DNA from: Escarpia spicata
Taxonomy: Eukaryota; Annelida; Polychaeta; Sabellida; Siboglinidae
Assembly (NCBI GenBank): GCA_963995525.1
Contig: OZ023206.1
Location: forward strand, 73,066,506-73,130,505
Length of the DNA stretch: 64,000 nt
Direction of reading: 5' to 3'
Shown: positions 52,316 through 63,495 of the stretch, piece after piece
Layout: every line of letters begins with the position of its first letter
Position numbering within the stretch: position 1 is the first letter of the stretch
Notes under the pieces: model-generated
Seen by the model: the letters and a program-made list of their open reading frames with translations, nothing else
Database searches by the model: none
Told to the model about the DNA's origin: nothing
Program-made: the position numbers and the translations under genes

Positions 52316-52441
52316 AAATACACACCTCACGGACTGGTCCCTGTTAAATGCACACCTCACGGGCTGGTCCCTGTTAAATGCACACCTCACGGGCTGGTTC
52401 CTGTTAAATGCACACCTCATGGGCTGGTCCCTGTTAAATGC
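52316..52441. repeat. 30-bp minisatellite, about 4 units
   Basis: The unit AAATGCACACCTCACGGGCT followed by GGTCCCTGTT recurs four times. Confidence 0.95.
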
Positions 52442-53184
52442 TGCTGCAGGGTTATGCGTTCAGGATTTTCAAAAGTCAATAACACAAAAACTAATCACAA
52501 TTTCTGCATACATACTGTAATATATTTTTAGATGACATTGCTACCATTACGATGGTACAGAAAACCATTAAATTTCGCCGCTGCAACGCCAAGGTACAGT
52601 CTTTTTGAAATATTCAGTGCTTCCATACTCCAACCCCCGGACAAATTAAAAAAAAATCAACATCTACGAACCATCCGAATGAATCCGCTAGATTTCATAC
52701 AACATTTCAGATCCATTTACATGCAAAACTAACGGAGTTATAGGTTCACAGACAAAAAAGATAACTTACTGTTTTATGATAATTATAGATAGTAGCTAAA
52801 TGTTGGTGCATATTGCGAAGAAGTTGTTTCGGATTCCTTCTCAAGAAGCAAAACAGATTCGAAGGGGGCATCGTTGCCAAATCTCTGGTACAGTAGAAAC
52901 ACGGAAGAAATATAATAAAAAGTGCAAAAGGGTCCACTGTCGCTTGTTGTTATTGTATTATACACAGCTAAATGTTTGATGGCACAGCTAAAAAACCAAT
53001 GCGCACTACTAAATATAGGTCGGAAAAGCGATTCGTAAATTCAAACAGCTCAAAAATTGTTTTTCAAAATTTTCTTCTTTCTATTTTCTAAATATTATAT
53101 AGATCTACATCTGCATTCTGTACGCGTTAAAACAACGGAAACTGTGTCGTGCATAAGCAAGATGTATGTGCTCTCACAGGCGGA
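52442..53184. other. No recognisable gene
   Basis: No open frame with a family resemblance on either strand. Confidence 0.4.
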
Positions 53185-53625
53185 CCCAGGGGGGCCTGGG
53201 GGCACGTGCCCAGCTAGACCTTTGTAACTTTGCGTGCGCGTACACCTTTTTGAGAACGTCCACTTGACCGTGCCCCCGTAGACAGTTTGAAATGTGCCCC
53301 CGTTCAGGTTACAGCAAATTTACGCTGACGCTGCGGCAAAAATTAGCACCCCCGCCCCGTCTTCGATACGACAGTCTAGCCAGCCGCGAGCCAGCAGGGA
53401 AGCTGAAGAACAGCTGACAACATACGGCTGGAAAAAATCAACTGCACTCCGCCCCCCCCCCCCCCCACGTCTTCCGATGTCACAGTCGAGCAAGCCGAGC
53501 CAGCGGAGAAGCTGAAGTTATTGCGGCGCGGCAGCGAAACATTTTCTACACCATTTGGCTCGACCGCTAGTTGAGGTTTTTGTGCCCCCCCCCAGACTCG
53601 GTTCCAGGTTCCGACCCTGGTTCTG
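53185..53625 (-). mobile_element. Non-autonomous TIR element, inverted copy
   Basis: Reverse complement of the element at 25931-26265: CTGGGGGCACGTGCCC at the left, AAATGTGCCCCCGTTCAGGTTACA, and CCGCCCCGTCTTC further on. It contains a run of 14 C at 53450-53465 and an internal repeat of the GTCTTCGATACGACAGTC segment, so it is longer than the other copies. Confidence 0.6.
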
Positions 53626-53869
53626 ATATGTGTCTATTAGATTTTAGCAAGATACACAACTTGTATTAAAATTTATGATTAATAGGAGGCCGTGAAGTGC
53701 GGCCAAAACGGGTCCCTGAGTAGCCTGCTAACCTAACAGGGTTTCGGTTTCGCTTATATGTTGTTAGTACAGTATACATACCCACCTGCAGTTGTAAAGA
53801 ATTATAGTATTATATTATTTTACATATAGTATATTGGGTATTATAAACTACCCAATTATATAATACAAA
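53626..53869. other. No recognisable feature
   Basis: Short unassigned stretch. Confidence 0.4.
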
Positions 53870-54130
53870 TAATAGTACTTAAAGAAAACAATAACAATAT
53901 TGCTAATATATTTTACAGAGCGCCAATATATATTTGTATATAATAAAAAATCCAACACCGAAGGATCCAAGCACGAGTGGAACTACGCGGGGAAGGAAGA
54001 GATCGCGAGCCATAACACTGCGAAGTCGTGAAGCTTCCAAAACAAGCGAGACAACTGGGTGCAGATACTATAATGCGCTAACTTTGTTCCGGCAGAAAGG
54101 ACGGCGAAGAAAGGATAACACATTTCAATA
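53870..54130 (+). repeat. Dispersed coding-like repeat R1, copy b
   Basis: It matches 1254-1310 and 1550-1730. A frame from 53934 to 54131 stays open through NPTPKDPSTSGTTRGRKR, LRSREASKTSETTG and FRQKGRRRKDNTF, whereas copy a has stops in the equivalent part. Confidence 0.55.
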
Positions 54131-54147
54131 ATGTGAACGTGAATCTA

Positions 54148-55045
54148 CAATGACTCCCCCTGCATAGTGGCTGACCACAATGATGCCCCTGCACAGTGGC
54201 AAACCACAATGCTGTCCCCGGCACAGTGGCTGAAAACAATGCCGCCCCCTGCATAGTGACTGAACACAATGCTGCCCCCTGCACAGTGGCTGACCACAAT
54301 GCCGCCCCCTGCACAGTGGCTGACCACTTTGCCGTCCCTTGCACAGTGGCTGACAACAATGCCGTCCCCTGCAGAGTGGCTGACCACAAAGCCGCCCCCT
54401 ATGCCCCCCCCCTGCACAGTGGTTGATCACAATGCCACCTCCTGCACAGTGTCTAATCACAATGCCGCCCCTTGCACAGTGGCTGACCACAGTGCCGCTC
54501 CCTGCACAGAGGCTGACCACTTTGCCGTCCCTTGCACAGTGGCTGACAACAATGCCGCCTCCTGCATAGTGACTGAACACAATGCTGCACCCTGCACAGT
54601 GGCTGACCACAATGCCGCCCCCTGCACAGTGGCTGACCACTTTGTCGTCCCTTGCACAGTGGCTTACAACAATGCCGTCCCCTGCAGAGTGGCTGACCAC
54701 AATGCTGCCCCCTTCACAGTGGCTGATCACAGTGCCGCCCCATGCACAGATTCTGATCACAATGATGCCCCCTGCAGAGTGGCTAACCACAAAGCCGCCC
54801 CCTATGCCCCCCCCCCGCACAGTGGTTGATCACAATGCCACCTCCTGCACAGTGTCTAATCACAATGCCGCCCCTTTCACAGTGGCTGACCACAATGCCG
54901 CTCCCTGCACAGTGGCTGACCACAATGCCGCCCCGGCATAGTGGCTGACCACAATTCCGACCCCTGCACAGTGGCTGAACACAATGCCCTGCCCCCTGCA
55001 CAGTGGCTGACCACAATGCCGCCCCCTGTACAGTGGCTGACCATT
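54148..55045. repeat. 30-bp minisatellite, about 30 units
   Basis: The unit CACAATGCCGCCCCCTGCAC followed by AGTGGCTGAC recurs with few changes. Because 30 is a multiple of 3, it leaves decapeptide-repeat frames open on both strands (HNAAPCTVAD on plus). A block with CCCCCTATGCCCCCCC recurs at 54398 and 54800, so a segment of about 400 bp was itself duplicated. Confidence 0.96.
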
Positions 55046-55174
55046 ACAGTCGTCCAATAAGTAACAAATAACTAACTCTGTATTGTTCAATACATCGTGA
55101 ATTGTTAGTTGAGAAGACGCCAATGGTTCATGGTCGCGATTGAACATAGAAAGAACTCACGCACATAAGCACAT

Positions 55175-55556
<382 letters not shown>

Positions 55557-56570
55557 ATTCTAAACAGCATACGTAGAACGGTCCATTGTGAGCGCTGGGA
55601 TATACAACCTCCGAGAACAATGCTCTCAAAATTACCCTCTCTTATCTTAATTGAACAGGCGTGTAGGATGTTTAAATCCACATGTTATTTCAAACGACCA
55701 GTAATGACGGAAGTTACCGCAGCCGAGAGGAATTAAGTTACGATAAAAAACTATCAGTCCATATCTGGTTAGCTGCGAGGCTTGGAGGCTTGGTTCCGCT
55801 ATCGTGTTCTATTTATGTATGTGTGCAAGTTACGGAAAATCATTCCCACAAGTAAATGTTACGTGTAACCAACGAAAGTGCACGGCTTTGTCTTTGTTTT
55901 TTAAACATACAAGTCCTTTAATTTTTTGAAATGACAAGCACTAGTTATTCTCATCTACGACATCTAGGTGGATTAAATTGGATCCATATTGAAATGGACC
56001 AATTGTTGTACATAAAAGATCTACCGGTGACATGTTTTAAAATCATTAGACAGTAATTTTGTATACCAAACAAATATTTGTGATACAACACGCGAGAAAT
56101 ACTTTTGTTTGCAAACAGGGCAGCATTCTCTATTAGAGGACAAACTGCTAGGAATAAGGCAACGTCACGTTTCATAACAAGGAATAATTCTGGGAGAAAA
56201 CTCATTATCAAAATTAGCATTAGTATTATCTGGCTGTGTGGTGCACCACCGTAAGCTATTGGGCATTTTACGGTACGAAATTAACAAAAATTTACTAAAA
56301 TAGTAACATCTTTTTAGTGGTAAAATGACTCATTCCGATTGTTTCTTTTAATTTAACTAATAGGTCACTGGAAAGGAAATGCATGTTCTTGGTTGAGCGT
56401 GTTACATACATGAACTATGGACTGTGGCGGGGGAACGAAATTCGTATTGGGGGGTTTGGCTAATTAATTAAAAAAAATTAATGTGAAAGTTCTTACTACG
56501 AAATAATTAGTAAACCCATATTTCCACCGAAGTCATTAAGCCACCGCGTATATGTGCGTGCGTGCGTACG

Positions 56571-56617
<47 letters not shown>

Positions 56618-57060
56618 ATGAGTGTTTGTATATATGAACAAGCCCCTGGCGTGGTTGTTTTGGTGGAAATGCGTTTTGCATTGGGACATCTAACTGCACC
56701 TGACTTGAGGTTCAGCATACTTTCAACCGCACTTCTTTGAGACTCCATGCGGAAGTATTCCTCTATACCGATATTGTTACTTTAGCGGGGGTGCGTTCGT
56801 ATCCATTATAACCCAGCCTACGGGTTTGATAACAAACTTCTTCAAAACTATGCCATTTGAAAGTGGCTTTTTGGAATATTGCCCCCCAATTAGCTTGGCA
56901 CATGCAAATCAAACAACACACTTTTTTCTAGCGGCTACAATACTATTAATAATATAAATATAGTTGTTGCTTCAAAAGTGATTGAGATATCTATTCACAC
57001 TTTTCTTTAAATATATAGGCATTCAATTACAAAGTAAAACTCTCACCAAAACCTGACAAA
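55557..57060. other. Mostly unassigned; CGTG microsatellite at 56553-56616
   Basis: No gene recognised. (GCGT)n of about 60 bp explains the ARTH-type frames here. Confidence 0.5.
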
Positions 57061-57954
57061 ATAAAAACGATTATTATTATTTTGCATTTCTTCCTGCCTA
57101 GCATTTAAAAAATCATAAGTATCGTAAAGGTATGGTATTCAAGTAATTCGGGATAACGTGAGGTACTACATACATTGCCAAAACATACTGCGAATTTAAG
57201 TACGTTATGACATAGAGAGGGGCAATGTATTAGGATTGGGCTCCTGTACCCATGGACTGTTAAGATATGACGACATTTATAGATACATTCGCATATGTCT
57301 TAGCAATAAGAAAATAATTTTTGTCATTTTTTCTTTTGAACGTTAATGACCTTGAACAACAATTAACTGTATTTTTCGTTTAAAACCCGCCTACTAGAAA
57401 AAAAATCTGTGATTGTTTGAAGCATTCAATCATAGTGATATATAGAGGCATTGTTCCCGGTCTTTTTGATATATTTAGCATATCTAATGGAGTGCATGAA
57501 CTGATTTTCTGGCCAAAATACTACGCCACCCTGCCAGGTCACGGGTGCCTATTTTGTCAAATAAACACCCATCAAAGTAACAATAACCATGTAACCGCAT
57601 TGCATTGTTTTGTTGCTACTGTGACACCAACTAACAGTACATTTGATCATCGGAAACCATTTGGCACCTCTCGTTGAGAGCAATTTTTGATATCTGGCAA
57701 AACCTTCCACCACTTTCTAATGTCACGAGTGTCTTTTTGTTAAAAGTATAATAAGTTAACGAAATCATGCAACCCACGGACAAATAAACACTGGTTAATA
57801 TGAACAAGCGTACAGTCGGTGGACGACACAATAGCAAACACTAATTTATAATGCATATAAAGTATTAAAGTTCAATTTTATTGAGTAATTATTTAATAAA
57901 AGTGGTGTGGTAATAAGACAGGTCTGTGGGATGTGTCTATCTGCCTGAGTGGGG
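57061..57954 (+). repeat. 5' part of lectin block 3, homologous to 22690-23560
   Basis: Collinear similarity begins at ATTATTATTATTTTGCAT (57070) and runs to the G-tract at about 57953. The matching block 2 start adjoins a LINE, so the original left end of the duplication unit is close to 57061. Confidence 0.7.
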
Positions 57955-58405
57955 GGGGGGGGGGGACCCTAGTCGAGGACATTACATCTAAAGGCGGAAG
58001 AGTCAAATTCATTAGCCATCGGCACCCACAACGCAGTCTGCCAGACGCGGCGACGGAAACAACAGCTGACGAAAGAACATGATGAGCACAATGACAAGCA
58101 CCAGGAATAAAGCCGTTGATACCGAAAGTGATTGCAGCAATGGGACACAGGTGACAGTTGCCACCATTCATGACGTAATCTCCTCAAAGTATCAGGAAGG
58201 GGATATTACTGATGACAATCCTAAAGCGGCTACCAACATTCTCATGCCCAAAGGGACAACAATCAACACAAGAACATTAAGATCAACAGTAGCACTACAC
58301 GAGCTACAATACCAGGCTATGAAGTACGGCAACGACATTATGTGTCTACGAGAGCACCGGATGACGCATGAAGAAGACATTTAATATACATGTTAGAGGA
58401 AAACT
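57955..58405 (+). mobile_element. 5' fragment of the 2036-type LINE in block 3
   Basis: It matches 23905-24345 and 2270-2680 (MMSTMTSTRNKAVDTESDC and YGNDIMCLREHRM). The first about 330 bp present in block 2 are replaced by a run of about 15 G. The right-hand break, after LEENWQLI, is the same as in block 2. Confidence 0.85.
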
Positions 58406-60085
58406 GGCAATTAATAACACACGAATAGGTCCAAAAATACATCCACATGACCGGAAGTAATATCTACCAATGACAATTTAACAAAAACGCAATTTGATTT
58501 AGCTAATGCTTTACAATGCTTTCTTAATGAGTATTTTGAGGACAAAATAGTCAATGACGACTTTCGAGAGTGGGGGACGGTTTTGGCCAGAATATCAAAA
58601 CTAGCACCCACAGTACAGCGCAAATAGCTTCATAAGACCAAGGGTAATGAGTACAGTCAACAAAGCAATGTAGCTTCATGTGATCACAGGTAATGCGTAA
58701 TGTCAACATAGCAACATGCCAAATTAGTTAAGCTAAGACGTTACAATCATATCGTATTGTCTATGTTTGGTACACACATACACAACGGCCGATAATTTAC
58801 AGGATGGAGGTACGAGTTTGCCAGGAAATCAACACTTGCACATACTAAGAGGTACTAAATAGCTCAAAATTAGTCGAAGTGACGTTTATTGGTGTCACGT
58901 TACCAACATACCAGTTTAACTTGGCTACAGCTTTACAATGGTGTCTTAATGTGCAATGTGGGAACCAAATGTGGCACTCTCGAGTTTACAAGGCGGGAGA
59001 TTGTTTCAGCTAGGAAATCGATGTACGCTCTGACGGATTGTTGCACAGTGGCTCTATATGACCACGTGTTACGTAAATATTTGACACTATTGCGACATAT
59101 CAAAATGATTTCCCGAACACTTTACCATGGTGTCTTAACACATTCGTTTTGGAATAAAAAAGACAATGTGCTACTTTGCAGGATGTGGAACATTTTTTTG
59201 TAACGAAATCAATATATGCACACAAACGTATGACCAAAACATCTTGAAGTGATCAAAAGTAATATCTACTAGTATCGCAGCTGCAACATACTTGTTTTAT
59301 TTGATGAAAGTTTTACACTGCTGCCATAATATGTATTGTGGGGACAGAAAGCATTTATTGAAAGGAGCCACAACAACAAAATATTTAATTTGGTTAAAGG
59401 CTCGGTGTCTCAATACGTATATTTTAAGGACAAAAAGACGATCACAACCTTTTTGAATAGTACCATGTTTTTGCCAGGAAATCAATATTTGCACCCTTGT
59501 AGAAGTACACAATGGATCCAAATGACCAGAAGCAATGCCAACGGGTTTCATAACAACACAAACATATTTAATTTCGACTACAGTGTAACATAACACATGT
59601 TACTGTATAACTATTTAACACAATCGATACCCGGAACCTTAAAGGGTGTGATACAGTTTTGGCCAGAAAATCAGTACCTGCATCTACAGAGAGATGCCAT
59701 TTGGCTCGGAATGTCCACGAGTACTGTCAGTGGGTTTCACAATAGGGAACACTAAAAGTTTAACAAGTTTACATTGCTATGCACTTTTTGGGAAAACGGT
59801 ACTTGTGCTTATACAGGATTTGTGTGTGTGTGTGTGTGGTTTCGCCAAACATAAAAGCAAGTCCAACACCGATGAACAAATGCAACATCAAGTGCTGACA
59901 AGGTAATATAGCAAGGAAGGTAATTCAACCATAGCAATACCAACAAAACATTGTAATGCGGTTAAAGTGTAACATCATTTTCCTGATGGCACTCGTGACC
60001 TTGCAACGTGGTGTAGTGTTTTGGCCAGAAAATCAACTCATACACTCACAGAACGATATCAAATTTCTCACTAAGGCATTCGGGG
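58406..60085 (+). repeat. Old satellite-like array upstream of lectin copy 3
   Basis: About eight to nine diverged units of about 190 bp as described for 10676. The best-preserved unit boundaries are near 58480, 58660, 58910, 59106, 59290 and 59380. The short (GT)n at 59820-59838 lies inside one unit. Confidence 0.75.
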
Positions 60086-60405
60086 GCTTGTCCAGATAGT
60101 GTAGTCTAGGGGGGGGGGGCACACAAACCTCCACAGACGTCCGACCCAAATGGTGTAACCAGATGTTTTGCTCCCGCTTCGCCATAACATCAGTTTCCGT
60201 AGTCTCGGCTCCACAGGTAACGTGTGAAGACGAGGGCGGAGGGATGGGTGCTGTTGAAAATTTTTCATTTCAGCTTATTGTAACCTGAACGGGGGCAAAT
60301 TTCAAAGGGTCACGTGTTCCCATTCAAAAAGGTCAACGAGCACGCAACATTCCAAAGGTCTACAGGGACACGTGCCCCGAGACTCCTCGACACGCCTATG
60401 GCATA
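60086..60405 (+). mobile_element. Non-autonomous TIR element, copy in lectin block 3
   Basis: It begins GTGTAGTCTAGGGGGGGGGG and ends near CGACACGCCTATGGCAT. The interior CACGTGCCCC part is partly lost. Confidence 0.65.
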
Positions 60406-60534
60406 TCTGTGCTAGAATGTTTGAATGCATGAAAAGACCACGTTCTCTGTCTAGTACGAGAATTATTACGCACAAAAAATTGACCTTTGTTCAAGATCAT
60501 TAAAGATCAAAAGAACAAATTGCAACATATGTTT

Positions 60535-60777
60535 TCTTATTACTAACACATTGAGAATGTATTGATGTAGGTTGCAATAAACTAACATTCAATGCCTACG
60601 GGAAAACATTGACCCTCCATTAACATGGTTTTGATACAAAGGGTGTAGAAATTGAGCACACGAACAGGAAGTTCCGAAGTTCACTGCGAATTAGTCACTT
60701 TGTCGAACGAAAAGTCTGCTGACATTTCGCAATTAGTTGGTTAACGGCGAGCACACAGTCAACTCTACTGCGCTGTT
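60535..60777 (+). promoter_or_regulatory. Conserved 5' flank of lectin copy 3
   Basis: It matches 12300-12550 and 26395-26641, apart from a loss of the CACGGATCC segment. Confidence 0.4.
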
Positions 60778-61342
60778 ATGTGTACGTATGTGTACCCAGT
60801 CTCTATACTGGCGGTGATTGTCGCCGCATGTATGATACAGCAAGCCCCAGTCGTGTCCCAGTGCACCCGAAGACACTGCGGCGAAGACGGCGGCGGCGAC
60901 GGCGACGGCGACGGCGACGGGGACGGCGACGCCGACAGTGACGTGAGGATATTGGCGGCGATGGTGTATCGCGTCCAGGACACAGTGGAATTTCAGCATC
61001 AACAGCTAAATGTCTCAACGGAACTGCTGCATCAACAACAAAGAGTTTCAACGGAAAGCCTGAAGAAACAACTACGTGACTCAAGGGAACAGGTGCAGCA
61101 ACAGCTACGTGCCTCAACAGAACAGCTGCAGCAACAGCTACATGTCTCAACGGAACTCCTGCAGCAACAGCTACGTGCCTCAACGGAACAACAGCAGCAA
61201 CAGCTACGTGTCTTAACGGAACACCTGCAGCAACAGCTACGTGCCTCAACGGAACAGCTGCATCAACAACTAAATGACTCTACGGAACAACAACAAAAAC
61301 AACTGACGAAACTTACGGAGACACTGGCTAAACAAGGAAAGT
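60778..61342 (+). CDS. Lectin copy 3, exon 1 with an expanded coiled coil
   Basis: After MVYRVQDTVEF the frame runs through hendecads such as LKKQLRDSREQ, VQQQLRASTEQ, LQQQLHVSTEL and LHQQLNDSTEQ, ten full units, to LAKQGK. The DNA unit is 33 bp (CAGCTACGTGCCTCAACGGA followed by ACAGCTGCAGCAA). The excess over copy 1, 261 bp, equals seven 33-bp units plus ten codons in the Gly-Asp tract. The ORF reading past 61342 is intron. Confidence 0.88.
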
Positions 61343-62362
61343 GTACGTATTGTTTAATTTCCACTACTGCTTCTGTAGTAACACCACTGTACTTATTTAT
61401 GCTGTCTCCGGCAATACACTGTGAACAATCGACAATAATTTATGAATGGCACATTTCGTAATGTGTGGAATACGGGGGTAAACCGGACAGTCGAAGGGAA
61501 ACAAAAGGCCCTCTTTTTGTTTTATAAACTGAAAAGAGTTAATGTAAACTAATTATTTTTGCATCTACAATAACAATTTATAGCATCAATGGTTCATTAC
61601 GAATGTGGTCTAAAAATAAAAGATTCTAAAGAAACGTCAGATAAACTGGCGACTCTAATCTTGCTTGTAACGTGAGTACGTACATAACGCTAGGACGATT
61701 GCCTTAGCATATTACGCGTTTTCATTAACTAATTACGCAACCGCGTGACACTACACATTTAACATATCCTTCACATGATCTGTTGCCTACCGACGCAGCG
61801 GATACATCAATTGACGACTCTACTACATCTTCCTTTGCCTGGGTCACAAATCAAATAGTGCGCGTAACCTCCGTCAATGTTTGCCCCGGCAACAATGTTG
61901 ATAACAGTAATTACTAATAATATCATGTGCATTACATTACAAGGGCGGCATGACATCTGCTAAACCAAACATCCCCGCTTACAGTTGTTGCTCTCAAAAA
62001 TTTGCTACATGTTTTTGTCATATAGAAAACAAACTGGACTGGAATTTAGACAAAATATACAACAGAATGTTTCAATGTTTCACGTGATCGGGGTCAATTT
62101 TTAAAGCCATGACGGACGTTTTGGTCATGTTTGTGTCGGCGATAACTAAGCTTGCATATTGTGGCAAACGAGTGATGAATTGGAACTCTCATACCGTATA
62201 GGGTGCATACAGGTGCACGTTTTTGCACCCCAGCAACACTTCAGTTGAACCATAATTCCTTAGTGTTTACTACCATTACTGCTGCTGCTGCTGTTGCTGC
62301 TACTACTACCTCTACTACTTGTACTAACATTACTACTACTACTACTACTACTGATGCAGCAT

Positions 62363-62398
<36 letters not shown>

Positions 62399-63495
62399 TA
62401 GTAGTAGAACTATGAAGCATCACTGATGCTTCATAGTTCAAAGTGGGATATGTTTTCGGTACTAGTAATAAACAAATGTCCCGAACTAGGACGTCACTGC
62501 ACCGTAAGTTGGCGCGCCACGCATCGGCACGCTGGCACTACACGCGTTGACACGTTGACGCGGCACGCAATGGCACGTTCGCGTGTTGGCGCGCTGAATA
62601 CAGTTAGAGCGAAGGGCACATAAGCGCACTGGCGTGAAGTGGTCGATTAGGTTGGCGTAAAAACCTGAACTTTGAACAAATAATGTGTAATGTTGTCTCT
62701 ACATTGCCGGTACTTGCCATATTAGCTATGATAATACCTATAGTAGTCGTAACACTTTCTGCCGTTCGTAAATCGAATAAGCCTTTATATTAAAAAATTC
62801 TACGGAAACGTCTACGAGTGGAAGTTACATTCTAAATCGTTTAAAAAAAATGGTTTAGTTAAACATTTTAACAAAAGACGACATTTAAATATTTCTTCTG
62901 TACCACACGGAATCAACATAATTTTATTTGTTTAGGATCTGACAATTCCAATATTATGTTGTATTACCGACTTTATCCGAGGAACAATCTCTGTCGGATG
63001 TAAATACAGTCGGAAGTTATCCAATTATTAGAGATATACACCGTAGAAAATGTTGCGTTTGACCCCCTGATTCTAACATATTTAGGTCTTCGTATCGTGC
63101 CATAGTCGTTGAGGTAAAAACTTGCATATCCACCATAGCTACCTGTTGTATTCATACGTCTGTTGACAACTTGAAGACCGTCATCAATGATGAGATTGAC
63201 CTACCCTTTTGTCTCGATGCGTCTCTGAGCTTGGTTCCAAGGATTTAGGCGCAATAGAAGTTACCTTAATGTTATTTGGTGCGCGTGAACACCAATCCGT
63301 TCGATCGACTGTTATTTTTAAACGTATTCTCATTAATTCCACCCAGTGTTGAAGCGACTTGTTCCTGCCCGCGACTGCTACGATCTACTGAGGGACGGCA
63401 ACAACGTCAATGGCGTGTACGAGGTCTATCTGGTCAAGGCGATGAAGTATGTTCGCGTGTACTGCGACATGGAGACGGACGGCGGCGGCTGGCTC
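60778..63495 (+). CDS. Fibrinogen-related lectin, copy 3 (5' half; continues beyond the window)
   Basis: Exon 1 (60778-61342, 565 nt, 3n+1) and exon 2 (63347-63495, 149 nt) are both open and join in the same phases as copy 1, ending in phase 0 at GGGWL before the donor GTACGT. The protein starts with the signal peptide PVSILAVIVAACMIQQ. It then has an acidic Gly-Asp tract (GDGDGDGDGDADSD), a coiled coil of ten 11-residue repeats and the fibrinogen-domain start RDCYDLLRDGNNVNGVYEV. Its stalk is about 110 residues, against about 35 in copy 1. Exons 3 to 5 should lie beyond 64000, so intactness cannot be judged fully. Confidence 0.85.
62265..62438. repeat. Inverted TAC/TGC trinucleotide tract ending in a 31-bp palindrome
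   Basis: (CTG)n and (CTA)n at 62278-62351 are followed by (CAG)n and (TAG)n at 62360-62407, their reverse complement, so the tract can fold back. It ends in a perfect palindrome with 15-bp arms, AACTATGAAGCATCA / TGATGCTTCATAGTT around one C (62408-62438). Confidence 0.92.
62480..62680. repeat. GC-rich intron block, homologous to 14440-14680
   Basis: It carries GGCGCGCCACGCATCGGCAC and GGTTGGCGTAAAAACCTGAA like block 1. Confidence 0.75.
62690..63170. other. Intron 1 stretch specific to copy 3
   Basis: Block 1 has no counterpart here. A minus frame at 63155-62973 (60 codons, with YVRIRGSNATFSTVYIS) has no family that I recognise and is not called as a gene. Confidence 0.35.
63347..63495 (+). 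CDS. Lectin copy 3, exon 2
   Basis: The acceptor is TTCCACCCAG before TGTTGAAGCG. The frame encodes LKRLVPARDCYDLL, YLVKAMKYVRVYC and DMETDGGGWL, and the donor GTACGT is intact. The overlapping longer frame 63276-63689 is out of register. Confidence 0.92.

Noticed and set aside
54125..54829. Frames of 231 and 186 codons with a decapeptide repeat
   Set aside because: The 30-bp unit keeps all frames free of stops; no start context, splice sites or family match.
62973..63155. Minus-strand frame of 60 codons with YVRIRGSNATF, considered as a discoidin- or fibrinogen-like exon
   Set aside because: The match to discoidin or fibrinogen patterns is too weak, splice sites are unclear, and there is no counterpart in the other blocks.
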